This document shows positions 54,219 to 63,878 of a DNA stretch of 64,000 nucleotides, in pieces. Numbering within the stretch: the first letter of the stretch is position 1; each line of letters opens with the position of its first letter. Both the position numbers and the translations under genes were made by a program. Location: the NCBI RefSeq assembly GCF_024733015.1, contig NZ_JANKJG010000009.1:103148-167147 (forward strand), read 5' to 3'. This DNA comes from Pseudosulfitobacter koreensis. GTDB taxonomy: Bacteria; Pseudomonadota; Alphaproteobacteria; Rhodobacterales; Rhodobacteraceae. The notes below the pieces were generated by a model. That model made no database searches. It was given only the letters and a program-made list of their open reading frames with translations, and was not told the origin of the DNA.

Positions 54219-56627
54219 ATGACATTGCATTTTGACATTGACGGGATGAGCTGCGCGGGTTGCGCAGGCCGTGCCGAACGCGCTCTGGCCGCCATTCCCG
54301 GCGGGCAGGACGCCCGTGTGAACCTTGCCACCCACTCCGGTCAGATCGACGGCGTGGATGCGGCACTGGTGCGCGAAACCCTCACCAAGGCGGGCTATCC
54401 CGCGCGCACGCATGACGTGACCCTGCAAGTGGACAACATGACCTGCGGATCGTGCATCGGGCGGGTCGAAGCGGCGGCGCTGAAGGTGCCCGGCGCGCTG
54501 ACCGCTCATGCGAACCTTGCCGACATGACCCTGCGCGTGACCACTCTGTCGGGCCGCGATACAGGCGCGCTGCGTCGTGCGCTGGACACGGCAGGCTATC
54601 CTGCCGCCGACATTCAGACCGATGCGGAGATGCCACAGGATCAAGACCGCCACAATACCGCAAGCTATCGGCGGCGGTTCATGATCGCGGCTGTGCTGAC
54701 CCTGCCGGTGTTTCTGGCCGAGATGGGCGGGCATATCTATCCGCCGATCCACCACATGATCGCGCGCACCGTCGGCATGCAGGCCAGCCACCTGATCCAG
54801 ATGGCGCTGACGCTGGCAGTTCTGGCCGGCCCGGGTGCTGGATTTTTCCGGCGTGGCATTCCGGGATTGCTGAAGGCGCGGCCCGACATGGATGCGCTGG
54901 TGGCGCTGGGCACCTCTGCGGCCTTCGCCTATTCGACGGTTGTCACGGTGATGCCCGAGGTGCTGCCCGCAGACGCGCGTTCGGTCTATTTCGAGGCGGC
55001 CGCCGTCATCGTCACCCTGATCCTGCTGGGCCGCTGGTTCGAGGCGCGGGCCAAGGGCCACACCGGCGACGCGGTGCGCAAGCTGATGGCGCTGGCGCCT
55101 GACACCGCGATGGTGCAGCGCGGCGATACTTACGTCGAAACCCCGCTGTCTGACATCGTCAGCGGCGACACGCTGCTGGCCCGTGCGGGTGACAGGATCG
55201 CCACGGACGGCATCGTGACGACGGGCAGCGGTCACATCGACACCGCCATGCTGACCGGGGAGCCGGTTCCGGCCTTCGTCACCGTGGGCGATGCGGTCAG
55301 CGCGGGCTGCATCAACGGCACCGCGCCGCTGCATTACACCGCCACGCGCACCGGGTCCGACACCATGCTGGCCCGCGTCGTCGAGATGACCCGCGAGGCG
55401 CAATCGGCACGGCTGCCGGTGCAGGCGCTGATCAACCGGGTTACGGCGGTCTTCGTGCCGGTGGTGATCGCGGTTGCCACGGTGACCGCGCTGGTCTGGT
55501 TGCTGGTGGGCGATCCGACGCAGGCGCTGATCGCGGGTGTTGCCGTACTGATCATCGCCTGCCCCTGCGCGATGGGGCTGGCCACACCAGTGTCGATCAT
55601 GGTCGGCACGGGGCGTGCGGCTGAATTGGGCGTGCTGTTCCGTCAGGGCGATGCGCTGCAAGGGCTGCAATCGGTGAAGGTCGTGGCCTTCGACAAGACC
55701 GGAACCCTGACGATGGGCGCGCCGACGCTGACTGACATGCACGTCACCGACGGGTTTGACCGCGCGGCGCTGTTGCCGCAGGTCGCCGCCATCGAGGCGC
55801 AGTCCGAACACCCCATTGCCCGCGCCATCGCCGTCGCCGCCGAGGGCTCACACCCTGCGGTCAGCGACATCACCAGCACCACGGGGCAGGGCACCTCCGG
55901 CACCGTCGAAGGCACACGCCTGCACATCGGCAACGCGGCATACATAAAGGCCCAAGGTGTCGACCCTGCGCCGCTGCAGTCGCTGGCGACAGATTGGGCC
56001 GCCACAGGTGCCACACCTGTCTTCGTTGCCGAAGGTGAAAGGCTCGCCGCCCTGATCGCCGTCACCGATCCGATCCGCGACGGGGCTGCGGAGGCCATCG
56101 CCGCGCTGAAAGCCAGTGGCGTCACACCCGCCCTGATCACCGGGGATGTCGCCGCCACTGCGCAGCATGTTGCCCGCCAATTGGGCATCGACGCGGTCAC
56201 CGCCGCGGTTCCGCCGGGGGGCAAGGTCGCCGCGCTGGAGGCCCTGCGCGCGGCGCACGGGCCAGTGGCCTTTGTCGGGGACGGCATCAACGACGCGCCC
56301 GCATTGGCGGCGGCAGACGTGGGGCTGGCCGTGGCTAGTGCGTCAGATATCGCGATTGAGGCCGCCGACGTGGTGCTGATGTCACAGAGCCCCGACGCCG
56401 TGCTGCGCGCCCGCGCGATCAGTGCTGCCACCTTGCGCAACATTCGGCAGAACCTGGTCTGGGCCTTTGGCTACAACGCGCTGCTGATCCCGGTGGCGGC
56501 GGGCCTGCTGGTGCCTTTCGGCGGGCCGCAACTCTCACCCAGCCTGGCCGCGGGGGCGATGGCGCTCAGCTCGGTCTTTGTGGTTACCAACGCGCTGCGC
56601 CTGCGCCGTCAAGGAGACACCCGATGA
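54219..56627 (+). CDS. copA: Copper-exporting P1B-type ATPase
   Basis: CopA pumps Cu(I) out of the cytoplasm using ATP. The 802-residue protein has two N-terminal heavy-metal domains (GMSCAGC at 9-15 and NMTCGSC near 75) and eight membrane helices. It has the Cu-selective IIACPCAMGLATP with CPC at 448-450, the phosphorylation site FDKTGTLT (Asp 492), the TGEP actuator loop, the nucleotide-site SEHPIARA and GDGINDAPALAAADVG. The ATG at 54219 begins just before the first metal domain; the reading upstream is antisense to the ThDP gene. It is followed by cueR in a four-base overlap and controlled by the CueR-type promoter. Confidence 0.95.
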   Translation: MTLHFDIDGMSCAGCAGRAERALAAIPGGQDARVNLATHSGQIDGVDAALVRETLTKAGYPARTHDVTLQVDNMTCGSCIGRVEAAALKVPGALTAHANLADMTLRVTTLSGRDTGALRRALDTAGYPAADIQTDAEMPQDQDRHNTASYRRRFMIAAVLTLPVFLAEMGGHIYPPIHHMIARTVGMQASHLIQMALTLAVLAGPGAGFFRRGIPGLLKARPDMDALVALGTSAAFAYSTVVTVMPEVLPADARSVYFEAAAVIVTLILLGRWFEARAKGHTGDAVRKLMALAPDTAMVQRGDTYVETPLSDIVSGDTLLARAGDRIATDGIVTTGSGHIDTAMLTGEPVPAFVTVGDAVSAGCINGTAPLHYTATRTGSDTMLARVVEMTREAQSARLPVQALINRVTAVFVPVVIAVATVTALVWLLVGDPTQALIAGVAVLIIACPCAMGLATPVSIMVGTGRAAELGVLFRQGDALQGLQSVKVVAFDKTGTLTMGAPTLTDMHVTDGFDRAALLPQVAAIEAQSEHPIARAIAVAAEGSHPAVSDITSTTGQGTSGTVEGTRLHIGNAAYIKAQGVDPAPLQSLATDWAATGATPVFVAEGERLAALIAVTDPIRDGAAEAIAALKASGVTPALITGDVAATAQHVARQLGIDAVTAAVPPGGKVAALEALRAAHGPVAFVGDGINDAPALAAADVGLAVASASDIAIEAADVVLMSQSPDAVLRARAISAATLRNIRQNLVWAFGYNALLIPVAAGLLVPFGGPQLSPSLAAGAMALSSVFVVTNALRLRRQGDTR

Positions 56628-57010
56628 ACATTTCCGAAGTTGCATCAGCGGCGGGCCTGCCTGCCAAGACGATCCGGTACTACGAAGACATCGGCCTGAT
56701 CCGCCCTGCGCGCAGCGCCAACGGCTACCGCGCGTTCTCGGACCAGGATGCGCACAAGCTGGCGTTCCTGTCGCGGGCGCGGTCGCTGGGGTTTTCCATC
56801 GAGGACTGCCGCACCCTGCTGGCGCTTTGGGAGGACCGCAGCCGCGCCAGCGGCGATGTCCGCAAGCTGGCCAAGGATCATCTGGAAGAGATCGACCGCA
56901 AGCTGGCCGAACTGCACCAGATGCGCGACACGCTCGCCCATTTGGTCAAGTGCTGCGCGGGCGATGACCGCCCCGATTGTCCAATCATCGACAGCTTGGC
57001 CAAAAGCTGA
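56624..57010 (+). CDS. cueR: Copper-responsive MerR-family regulator
   Basis: The 128-residue MerR-family protein begins MNISEVASAAGLPAKTIRYY, with the winged helix at about 1-70, then a long dimerisation helix (about 75-108). The metal loop is CCAGDDRPDCPI, whose outer cysteines (first C and DC) correspond to the two ligands of CueR for Cu(I), Ag(I) or Au(I). It activates copA by untwisting the 19-base promoter spacer. Overlap with copA by ATGA makes the activator part of the operon it controls. Confidence 0.93.
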   Translation: MNISEVASAAGLPAKTIRYYEDIGLIRPARSANGYRAFSDQDAHKLAFLSRARSLGFSIEDCRTLLALWEDRSRASGDVRKLAKDHLEEIDRKLAELHQMRDTLAHLVKCCAGDDRPDCPIIDSLAKS

Positions 57011-57028
57011 GGGTCGGCTGGGCAGGCG

Positions 57029-58039
57029 TTACAGCGGAAAGGTCGCGTCTACGATCAGCCCGCTTTCTTTCCAGTGCAGGTCGATGGTGCCGCCGACGGC
57101 GGTGATCAGATTGCCGATGATCTTCGACCCGCTGCTGCGCTTGGGCGGCGACACCGGCGGTCCACCCGTCTCGGTCCAGCGCAGCGCCAGCGTCTCTGCG
57201 CCCTGCGACGTCTCTATGTCCCAGCGCAGGTCGAGCAGACCCTGAGCGGCCCCAAGGGCACCGTGTTTCACCGAATTGGTTGCCAACTCGTGCAGGGTCA
57301 GCGCGACACATGACAGCAGGTGGTGCGGCAGGGGAACGTCCCGTCCTTCCAGCTGGAACTGCGGCGCGCCTTTCGGGGCATAGGCCGCAAGGATCGTGCG
57401 CCCCAGATCGCCGAACGTCAGATTTTCATCCGCCGCCCAGTTGATTGTGTCGAAATGCGCATCGCTCAGCGCCTGCAACCGTTCGTTCAGGATCTGCGCC
57501 AGCGCCGAAGGATCGTTCTGTTCGCGCACGGTCATCCTGATGACGATGCTCATCACGTTGACGATGTTGCGCAGCCGGTGGATCAGCTCGCGCTCGGTCA
57601 GTTCGCGCGCCTCGCGTTCCGCTTCGCGCTTGGCGGTCACATCCAGTTGCGAGCCGAAGAAGAAGATCAGCTTGCCGTCGTCGTCCATGATCGGCCCCAG
57701 CTGCAGGGCATTCACGAAACTGGTGCCGTCCTTGCGGTAGTTCACGATCTCGACGGTCTCGACCCTCTTTTCGGCAATCGCCTTGCGCAGGGCGTCCAGG
57801 CTTTCTGGGGTGGTGTCGCGCCCCTGAAGGAACCGGCAGTTCCTGCCGATCACTTCCTCTTCGGTATAACCGGTCAGTTCCAGAAACGCCGCATTCACGA
57901 AAACGATCGGATTGTCGGGCGCGTTCGGGTCGGAAATGCACATCGGAATGCGTGAGTGTTTGACGGAATGTTCCATCGCCCTGTCGTCCATCAAGTTCCA
58001 GCGCGGTCGGGCGTCCGCTACAGTCGTATTCTGTTCCAA
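57029..58039 (-). CDS. LOV-domain HWE/HisKA_2-type histidine kinase
   Basis: The 336-residue cytoplasmic protein combines a PAS/LOV domain (about residues 25-140) and a short HWE/HisKA_2-type kinase (about 145-336). The LOV signature GRNCRFLQ (65-72) contains the photoreactive Cys68 that forms the flavin adduct in blue light, and VNYRKDGTSFVNALQLGPI is the typical later LOV strand. The kinase phospho-acceptor box is ELIHRLRNIVNVMSI (His near 154), and the ATP part shows LALTLHELATNSVKHGAL, with GGPPVSPP. A response regulator is not encoded next to it. Transcription goes away from gcrA, from the AT-rich spacer 58040-58175. Confidence 0.9.
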   Translation of the reverse strand: MEQNTTVADARPRWNLMDDRAMEHSVKHSRIPMCISDPNAPDNPIVFVNAAFLELTGYTEEEVIGRNCRFLQGRDTTPESLDALRKAIAEKRVETVEIVNYRKDGTSFVNALQLGPIMDDDGKLIFFFGSQLDVTAKREAEREARELTERELIHRLRNIVNVMSIVIRMTVREQNDPSALAQILNERLQALSDAHFDTINWAADENLTFGDLGRTILAAYAPKGAPQFQLEGRDVPLPHHLLSCVALTLHELATNSVKHGALGAAQGLLDLRWDIETSQGAETLALRWTETGGPPVSPPKRSSGSKIIGNLITAVGGTIDLHWKESGLIVDATFPL

Positions 58040-58175
58040 GCTCTCGATTACCTTCGGTGTCTTCTTACTTAACCTGGTTATTTAATTTCAAAATTTAGTT
58101 TGGCCAATATATTATTGCGGCGGCAGATTTTGGCACGGATGACCTTGCGGCAAGTTTGACTGAGCCTCTAAATGG

Positions 58176-58204
58176 AAAACGGCCCGACAAAGCCGGGCCG
58201 TTTC
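58176..58204 (-). terminator. Rho-independent terminator of gcrA
   Basis: AAACGGCCCG and CGGGCCGTTT form a perfect ten-base stem with a seven-base loop, ending in T-rich sequence on the minus strand, 26 bases after the gcrA stop. Confidence 0.85.
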
Positions 58205-58229
58205 AAAATCCTGTACCTTCTGACAGGTC

Positions 58230-58814
58230 TCAGCGGCGGCGGTCGCGCCGTGCCGACATCGGCTGGAACGCAACGCCGACGTGGGCCTCGCAATAGGGCT
58301 TGCCCGCTTGCACCGGCAGACCGCAAAACCAGAAATCTTCGGTTGCAGGGTCGCCCACGGGCCATTTGCAGGTGCGTTCGGTCAGTTCCATCAGGCTCAG
58401 GCGCTTGGCCTTTTTCTCGATCTCGCTGACCTTGGCCAGCGCTTCGGGGCTGATTTCATTGGCCGAAGGCTGCGGCGGCAGCGGCTGGCCCGCCGGAATG
58501 ATCTTGGCGCGCGGCGGCATCACCGCGACGCGGGTTTCGGGCTCCGGCTCTTCTTGCGGTTTGGGCTTGGCCTCGACCTTGGGCTTGGTCTCTGGCTTTG
58601 GCTTGGCGTCCGCCTTGGGGGCCGCGGGCTTGGGCTTTGGCTCGACCTTGGCCGTGGTGCCGGACCCTGCGCGGTTCGACAGGCCCAGGCGGTGCACCTT
58701 GCCGATCACGGCATTGCGGGTGACCCCGCCGAGTTCCTTGGCGATCTGGCTGGCCGACTGGCCCTCGCCCCACATCTTTTTCAGAGTTTCAACGCGTTCG
58801 TCTGTCCAGGACAT
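58230..58814 (-). CDS. gcrA: GcrA cell-cycle regulator
   Basis: GcrA binds sigma-70 RNA polymerase and, with CcrM methylation of GANTC sites, drives S-phase genes in Caulobacter-like bacteria. The 194-residue protein has the conserved start MSWTDERVETLKKMWGEGQS, then IAKELGGVTRNAVIGKVHRL (helix-turn-helix). A long Lys-Pro-rich linker (about 58-100) follows, then the C-terminal sigma-binding part ERTCKWPVGDP with the cysteine/histidine cluster FWFCGLP and YCEAHVGVAFQP. The ATG at 58814 follows AGGAAAGCC; the upstream Met is not used. No GANTC site is visible in the 58815-59203 spacer. Confidence 0.95.
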   Translation of the reverse strand: MSWTDERVETLKKMWGEGQSASQIAKELGGVTRNAVIGKVHRLGLSNRAGSGTTAKVEPKPKPAAPKADAKPKPETKPKVEAKPKPQEEPEPETRVAVMPPRAKIIPAGQPLPPQPSANEISPEALAKVSEIEKKAKRLSLMELTERTCKWPVGDPATEDFWFCGLPVQAGKPYCEAHVGVAFQPMSARRDRRR

Positions 58815-59203
58815 GCAGGCTTTCCTAGCTAAAAAGCGGCGCATCGAGGATGGCCGCTCGTGTATCAATATCAGCGCTCTATTCTAATCACTCAGCATGG
58901 AGTTACAAGGCAAGAACCCGCGCGGCCACGTGAAAGAGCTTGTGCGGCCTTCTCCAGCCACATGCGAAACCGCTTTCCTTTGCGTCAGCGCTGCGCTAGA
59001 CGCACGCCATGACAGCGATGGCACATATCATTTCGATCCGACGACGCTCCGCGTAACGTCCGCTCTCGAGACACCTTGTGTCGCAGGGCCATGCCCGCCT
59101 GTCCACCGCCAAACGGCACCCCCCATACTTCAAATCTGTTGACCCCGCGGCCCGCGTCATGCACCAAAGTGCTTCGCACCGCCCGTATCAAAGGACGATC
59201 GCC
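58815..59203. other. Gene-free spacer between gcrA and argD
   Basis: These 389 bases hold the divergent promoters of gcrA and argD. A TTGACC box near 59139 could be an argD -35. I see no RNA gene, no clear operator and no conserved reading frame; short open frames here have no ribosome sites. Confidence 0.5.
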
Positions 59204-60373
59204 ATGATCCCCTCCGTTCTGCCGACCTATTCCCGTGCTCCCTTGAGCTTTGTCAAAGGCGAAGGCGCCTGGCTGACCGAGGCGGACGGCACCCGATATC
59301 TCGACCTTGGCGCGGGGATCGCGGTGAACGTACTGGGCCATGCGCACCCAGGTCTGGTCAACGCGCTGACCGATCAGGCGGGCGCGCTGTGGCACACATC
59401 GAACCTCTACCAGATCCCGCAGCAGCAGGCGCTGGCCGACAAGCTGGTCGATGCGACGTTCGCCGACACGGTGTTCTTCACCAACTCTGGCACCGAGGCC
59501 TGCGAACTGGCGGTCAAGATGGCGCGCAAGTATTGGTACGACAAGGGCCAGAAGGACCGGGTCGAGATCATCACCTTTTCCGGCTCGTTCCATGGCCGGT
59601 CGGCTGCGGGCATCGCGGCGGCAGGCTCCGAGAAGATGATCAAGGGCTTTGGCCCGATCCTGGGCGGTTTTGTGCATGTCGATTGGGCCGATCACGATGC
59701 GCTGACCGCCGCCATCAACGACAACACGGCGGCGATCATGATCGAACCGGTGCAGGGCGAAGGCGGCATCCGCCCGCTGCCAGATCAGTGCCTGAAAGGT
59801 CTGCGCGATCTGTGCGACGAGCACGGCATCCTTCTGATCCTCGACGAGGTGCAATGCGGCGTGGGCCGCACCGGCAAGCTCTTTGCGCACGAATGGTCCG
59901 GCATCACACCCGACATCATGATGGTCGCCAAGGGCATCGGCGGCGGCTTCCCCCTGGGCGCGGTGCTCGCCACCGAAGATGCGGCCTCGGGCATGACCGC
60001 AGGCACCCACGGATCGACCTATGGCGGCAACCCGCTGGGCTGTGCGGTGGGATGTGCTGTGATGGACATCGTCAGCGACCGCACCTTTCTGGACGAGGTG
60101 AACCGCAAGGCGGGCCTGCTGCGCCAGAGGCTTGAAGGGCTGGTCGCAAGCCATCCGGACGTGTTCGAGAGCGTGCGCGGCGCGGGCATGATGCTGGGTA
60201 TCAAGTGCAAGGCCGCCAACACCGACGTTGTCGCCGCAGGTTACAGGAACCACGTGATCGCGGTGCCCGCCGCCGACAACGTGATCCGCCTGCTGCCCCC
60301 ACTCAACATCTCCGACGATGACATCGGCGAGGCGATCAGCCGTCTCGATGCCGCTGCCGCCAGCCTCTCCTGA
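59204..60373 (+). CDS. argD: Acetylornithine aminotransferase
   Basis: ArgD converts N-acetylglutamate semialdehyde and glutamate to N2-acetylornithine in arginine synthesis, and in some bacteria also acts in lysine synthesis. The 389-residue class-III aminotransferase has FVKGEGAWLTEADGTRYLDL, FTNSGTEACELAVKMARK, the substrate strand SFHGRS, ILILDEVQCGVGRTGK and the PLP lysine in MMVAKGIGGGFPLGA. AAGGACGATC precedes the ATG at 59204. argF follows after 79 bases, so the two form an arginine-synthesis unit. Confidence 0.94.
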   Translation: MIPSVLPTYSRAPLSFVKGEGAWLTEADGTRYLDLGAGIAVNVLGHAHPGLVNALTDQAGALWHTSNLYQIPQQQALADKLVDATFADTVFFTNSGTEACELAVKMARKYWYDKGQKDRVEIITFSGSFHGRSAAGIAAAGSEKMIKGFGPILGGFVHVDWADHDALTAAINDNTAAIMIEPVQGEGGIRPLPDQCLKGLRDLCDEHGILLILDEVQCGVGRTGKLFAHEWSGITPDIMMVAKGIGGGFPLGAVLATEDAASGMTAGTHGSTYGGNPLGCAVGCAVMDIVSDRTFLDEVNRKAGLLRQRLEGLVASHPDVFESVRGAGMMLGIKCKAANTDVVAAGYRNHVIAVPAADNVIRLLPPLNISDDDIGEAISRLDAAAASLS

Positions 60374-60452
60374 CTGGCTCTACGGCTTCAAAATATCCCC
60401 ATGGAGGGCGGAGGCACATGTCCCCGTCCTTTGCCAATACAGAAAATGACTT

Positions 60453-61358
<906 letters not shown>

Positions 61359-61388
61359 CACCAAGCCATTCCCTCGGGACCCGGCTTC

Positions 61389-61443
61389 TTTTGGCCAAAA
61401 ATATCCTGGGGGAGACGCGCAGCGTCGGGGGCAAAGCCCCCGC
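61389..61443 (+). repeat. Dispersed intergenic repeat, copy 3
   Basis: CTTTTGGCCAAAA, ATATCCTGGGGGAGACGCGC and the GGGGGCAAAGCCCCC hairpin follow each other after argF in the same order as in the copy at 23004-23060 (inverted there). It likely acts as transcription end for argF. Confidence 0.65.
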
Positions 61444-61500
61444 CTTAAACAATTCGGGCAAAGCCCCCGCTGTAAACAATTCGGGCAAAGCCCTTAAACC
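61429..61500 (+). repeat. 27-base tandem repeat, 2.4 copies
   Basis: Units 61429-61455 and 61456-61482 differ at two positions (CT versus TG) and a partial third unit starts at 61483. Each contains the small hairpin GGGCAAAGCCC and ends AAACAATTC. The array is an expansion of the last hairpin of the dispersed repeat and lies between convergent argF and a glycosyltransferase gene. Confidence 0.8.
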
Positions 61501-61504
61501 GCCC

Positions 61505-62335
61505 TCAATCCAGCGCCGGAAACCAATCGGGCAATGCACATTTGCAGTCCAGCTTGAACGACCGCGACCGCACCAGCCCGATTTTTTGATCCACGACCGG
61601 CCCCTCGGCCAGCGCATCCCGTGCCATCTGCGCAGCTGCAGCCCAGTCCAGCGCCTCCATCCGCGACACCTGCGCCTGCACCTTGCGCGCCTCGTGCGCG
61701 GGGTCTTCCCAGGCCTTGCCGGGCAGGCCGTCTCCGGGGCCTTGTGCCACTTCGGCTCGGTGCCGGTTGGCCTCCGCCAGCGCATCGCGGTTGGCAAACT
61801 TCAGATGCGCCAGATACACACCCTCTGGCAGCACATAATCGAATGCGGCCACCCGTCGTGGCCGCACCTGCACCCCGTGGCGTTTCATCGGAATGCCGCC
61901 GCGCACTGCCCAGGCCTTGCTGTAGTGTCCTGAAAACACGCCGAAGAGACCCTCTTCCGTGTCCACTATTTCCAGTCCCGTCGCGAACAGCGCCTGCCCG
62001 CTCTGGCCCTCGAACACGCTTGCCAGCCCGTCATGCACCGACGGATCGAGGCAGATCAGCTCGTCGGTATCGGTGCGGATCACCCAGTCGTAAACCTCGG
62101 CCAGCCCCGCCTGTATCCCGTTCAGCATCCGCCCGCGCGCGGCGTCAAAGCCGGAAAGATCGTCGCGCGGCACGGTCAGAATGCTGGCTTCGGGACATAT
62201 CTGCGCAATCTTCGGGTCAGCGCCATGTGCCACCACCACCAGATGCGCAAAGCCCACCAGCGCACCGTAATGGCGGTACCACTGCGCCAGCGCCCAGTAA
62301 TCGCGGTAAACCATCGTGATCGCACAAATCTTCAT
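61505..62335 (-). CDS. Glycosyltransferase family 2-like protein
   Basis: The 276-residue soluble protein starts MKICAITMVYRDYWALAQWY and contains VIRTDTDELICLDPSVHDG, the Asp-x-Asp-type metal and nucleotide-sugar site of this subgroup. These proteins belong to the Glyco_tranf_2_4/DUF4922-like class, common in roseobacters and often of unknown substrate. The C-terminal 80 residues are helical and end SFKLDCKCALPDWFPALD. The ATG at 62335 is the conserved start; the upstream reading to 62479 overlaps the gnd leader. It diverges from gnd. Confidence 0.75.
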   Translation of the reverse strand: MKICAITMVYRDYWALAQWYRHYGALVGFAHLVVVAHGADPKIAQICPEASILTVPRDDLSGFDAARGRMLNGIQAGLAEVYDWVIRTDTDELICLDPSVHDGLASVFEGQSGQALFATGLEIVDTEEGLFGVFSGHYSKAWAVRGGIPMKRHGVQVRPRRVAAFDYVLPEGVYLAHLKFANRDALAEANRHRAEVAQGPGDGLPGKAWEDPAHEARKVQAQVSRMEALDWAAAAQMARDALAEGPVVDQKIGLVRSRSFKLDCKCALPDWFPALD

Positions 62336-62462
62336 GCCTGCATCTAGCCATCCCAGCCATGGCTGGACAAGCCGGAACATCGCAGGGCAAACCTCGCCAA
62401 GGCTTGCCCCCGCCAAATGTGCGGGTATGTTCGCCGCAACGACCACAGCATGGGCAGAGCAG

Positions 62463-63878
62463 ATGGCGCAGCACGACAATCGGGCACAGATCGGCGTTTA
62501 CGGACTGGGCACAATGGGCAGCGCTCTGGCGCTCAACCTCGCCGACAATGGCTTTGACGTCGCCGTCTCGAACCGCGAGGCGGACTGGATCGACAGCTTC
62601 CTGCCCGAAGCCGTCGGACTGTCCGGCAAGGTCACGGGCCACGCCGATCTGGCGGAATTCGTCGCCGCCATCGCCACCCCGCGCACGATCCTGTTCATGA
62701 TCCCCTCGACCCGGCCGATGGACCTGATGATCGCCGCGATCACGCCTCTGCTGTCGGATGGCGACACCATCATCGACGGCGGCAACGCCGATTTTCACGA
62801 CACGCGGCGGCGCGGTGCGGCGCTCGAAGGCACCGGTATCCACTTTGTCGGCGTGGGCGTCTCTGGCGGGGAAGAGGGCGCGCGGCGCGGGCCTTCGATG
62901 ATGGTCGGCGGCTCGGATCATTCGTGGCAGCAATTCAGGCCGATGGCCGAGGCGATCGCGGCCAGGTTTCAGGGCGATCCGTGCGTCGCCCACCTCGGCC
63001 CCGACGGCGCGGGCCATTTCGTCAAGACGGTGCACAACGGCATCGAATATGCGGACATGCAGATGATCGCCGAGCTTTACGGGCTGATGCGCGATAAGGC
63101 AGGGATGGATGCGGGCCGCATCGCTCAGGTTTTCGACAGCTGGCGCAGCGGTCCGCTCGCCTCTTACCTGATCGATATCACTGCCAAGGCTCTGGCGACC
63201 AGCGATGCTGCCACGGGCCAGCCGGTGATCGATGTGATCCGCGATCAGGCCGGACAGAAGGGCACGGGCCGCTGGACCCTGATCGAGGCGCTGGAAATGG
63301 GGCAAAGTGCCTCGACCATCGAGGCTGCGGTCGGCGCGCGCGGCTGGTCGTCCGAGGGCGACACCCGCCGTGCGGCGCATGATCTGCTTGATCCGGGCAC
63401 GCAACCCGCGGACATACCCGGTGCGGACGACATGGAAAATGCCATGCTTGCCGCGCGAATCTTGGGCCATTCGCAGGGCTTCCGCGTGCTCTCGGCAGCC
63501 TCCGAGCAGTTCAAATGGGACCTCGACCTTGCCCGCATCGCCGAGATCTGGCGTGCGGGCTGCATCATCCGCTCGGCTCTGCTGGATGAATTTGCCGATG
63601 CCGTGCGCGAGGGGTTGCCGCATGGCCACCTGATCCTTGCGCCGTCGATGCGCAAACGGCTGGCTCAAGCCTTGCCGGGATTGCGGCGCGTGGTCTCTGC
63701 GGCGGTACTCAGCGGTCAGCCGATGCCCGCGCTGTCGGCGGCGCTGGCGTGGCACGACACGATGGCGCTGGGCCGTGGCACCGCCAACATGATCCAGGCG
63801 CAGCGCGATTATTTCGGTGCGCATGGGTTCGAGCGGATGGACATCGAGGGCGCGCATCACGGCGACTGGGAACGCTAG
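62463..63878 (+). CDS. gnd: 6-phosphogluconate dehydrogenase (decarboxylating)
   Basis: Gnd oxidises 6-phosphogluconate to ribulose-5-phosphate, CO2 and NADPH in the pentose-phosphate pathway. The 471-residue protein has the NADP fold IGVYGLGTMGSALALNLADNG, IIDGGNADFHDTRRR, VGVGVSGGEEGARRGPSMM (substrate loop) and GAGHFVKTVHNGIEYADMQM with the catalytic lysine and histidine. The C-terminal RDYFGAHGFER completes the dimer tail. The ATG at 62463 fits the conserved start. Its stop codon TAG overlaps the CTAG target of an IS630-type insertion at the right edge. Confidence 0.92.
   Translation: MAQHDNRAQIGVYGLGTMGSALALNLADNGFDVAVSNREADWIDSFLPEAVGLSGKVTGHADLAEFVAAIATPRTILFMIPSTRPMDLMIAAITPLLSDGDTIIDGGNADFHDTRRRGAALEGTGIHFVGVGVSGGEEGARRGPSMMVGGSDHSWQQFRPMAEAIAARFQGDPCVAHLGPDGAGHFVKTVHNGIEYADMQMIAELYGLMRDKAGMDAGRIAQVFDSWRSGPLASYLIDITAKALATSDAATGQPVIDVIRDQAGQKGTGRWTLIEALEMGQSASTIEAAVGARGWSSEGDTRRAAHDLLDPGTQPADIPGADDMENAMLAARILGHSQGFRVLSAASEQFKWDLDLARIAEIWRAGCIIRSALLDEFADAVREGLPHGHLILAPSMRKRLAQALPGLRRVVSAAVLSGQPMPALSAALAWHDTMALGRGTANMIQAQRDYFGAHGFERMDIEGAHHGDWER

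Noticed and set aside
54081..55811. Upstream extension of the ThDP enzyme to a 1113-codon frame
   Set aside because: The added part is antisense to copA and has no family similarity; GAGGGTAAG before the ATG at 54080 and the conserved N-terminus set the real start.
58096..58116. CAATATATTATTGCG upstream of the LOV kinase, similar to the ecm element
   Set aside because: It lacks the CCC end and has a two-base insertion in the core; in an AT-rich spacer this similarity can be chance.
61429..61500. CRISPR-like repeat array
   Set aside because: The 27-base units are directly adjacent with no spacers, and no cas gene is in the window.
62217..63860. A 547-codon minus-strand frame across gnd
   Set aside because: Antisense shadow of gnd, with biased composition and no recognisable domain.
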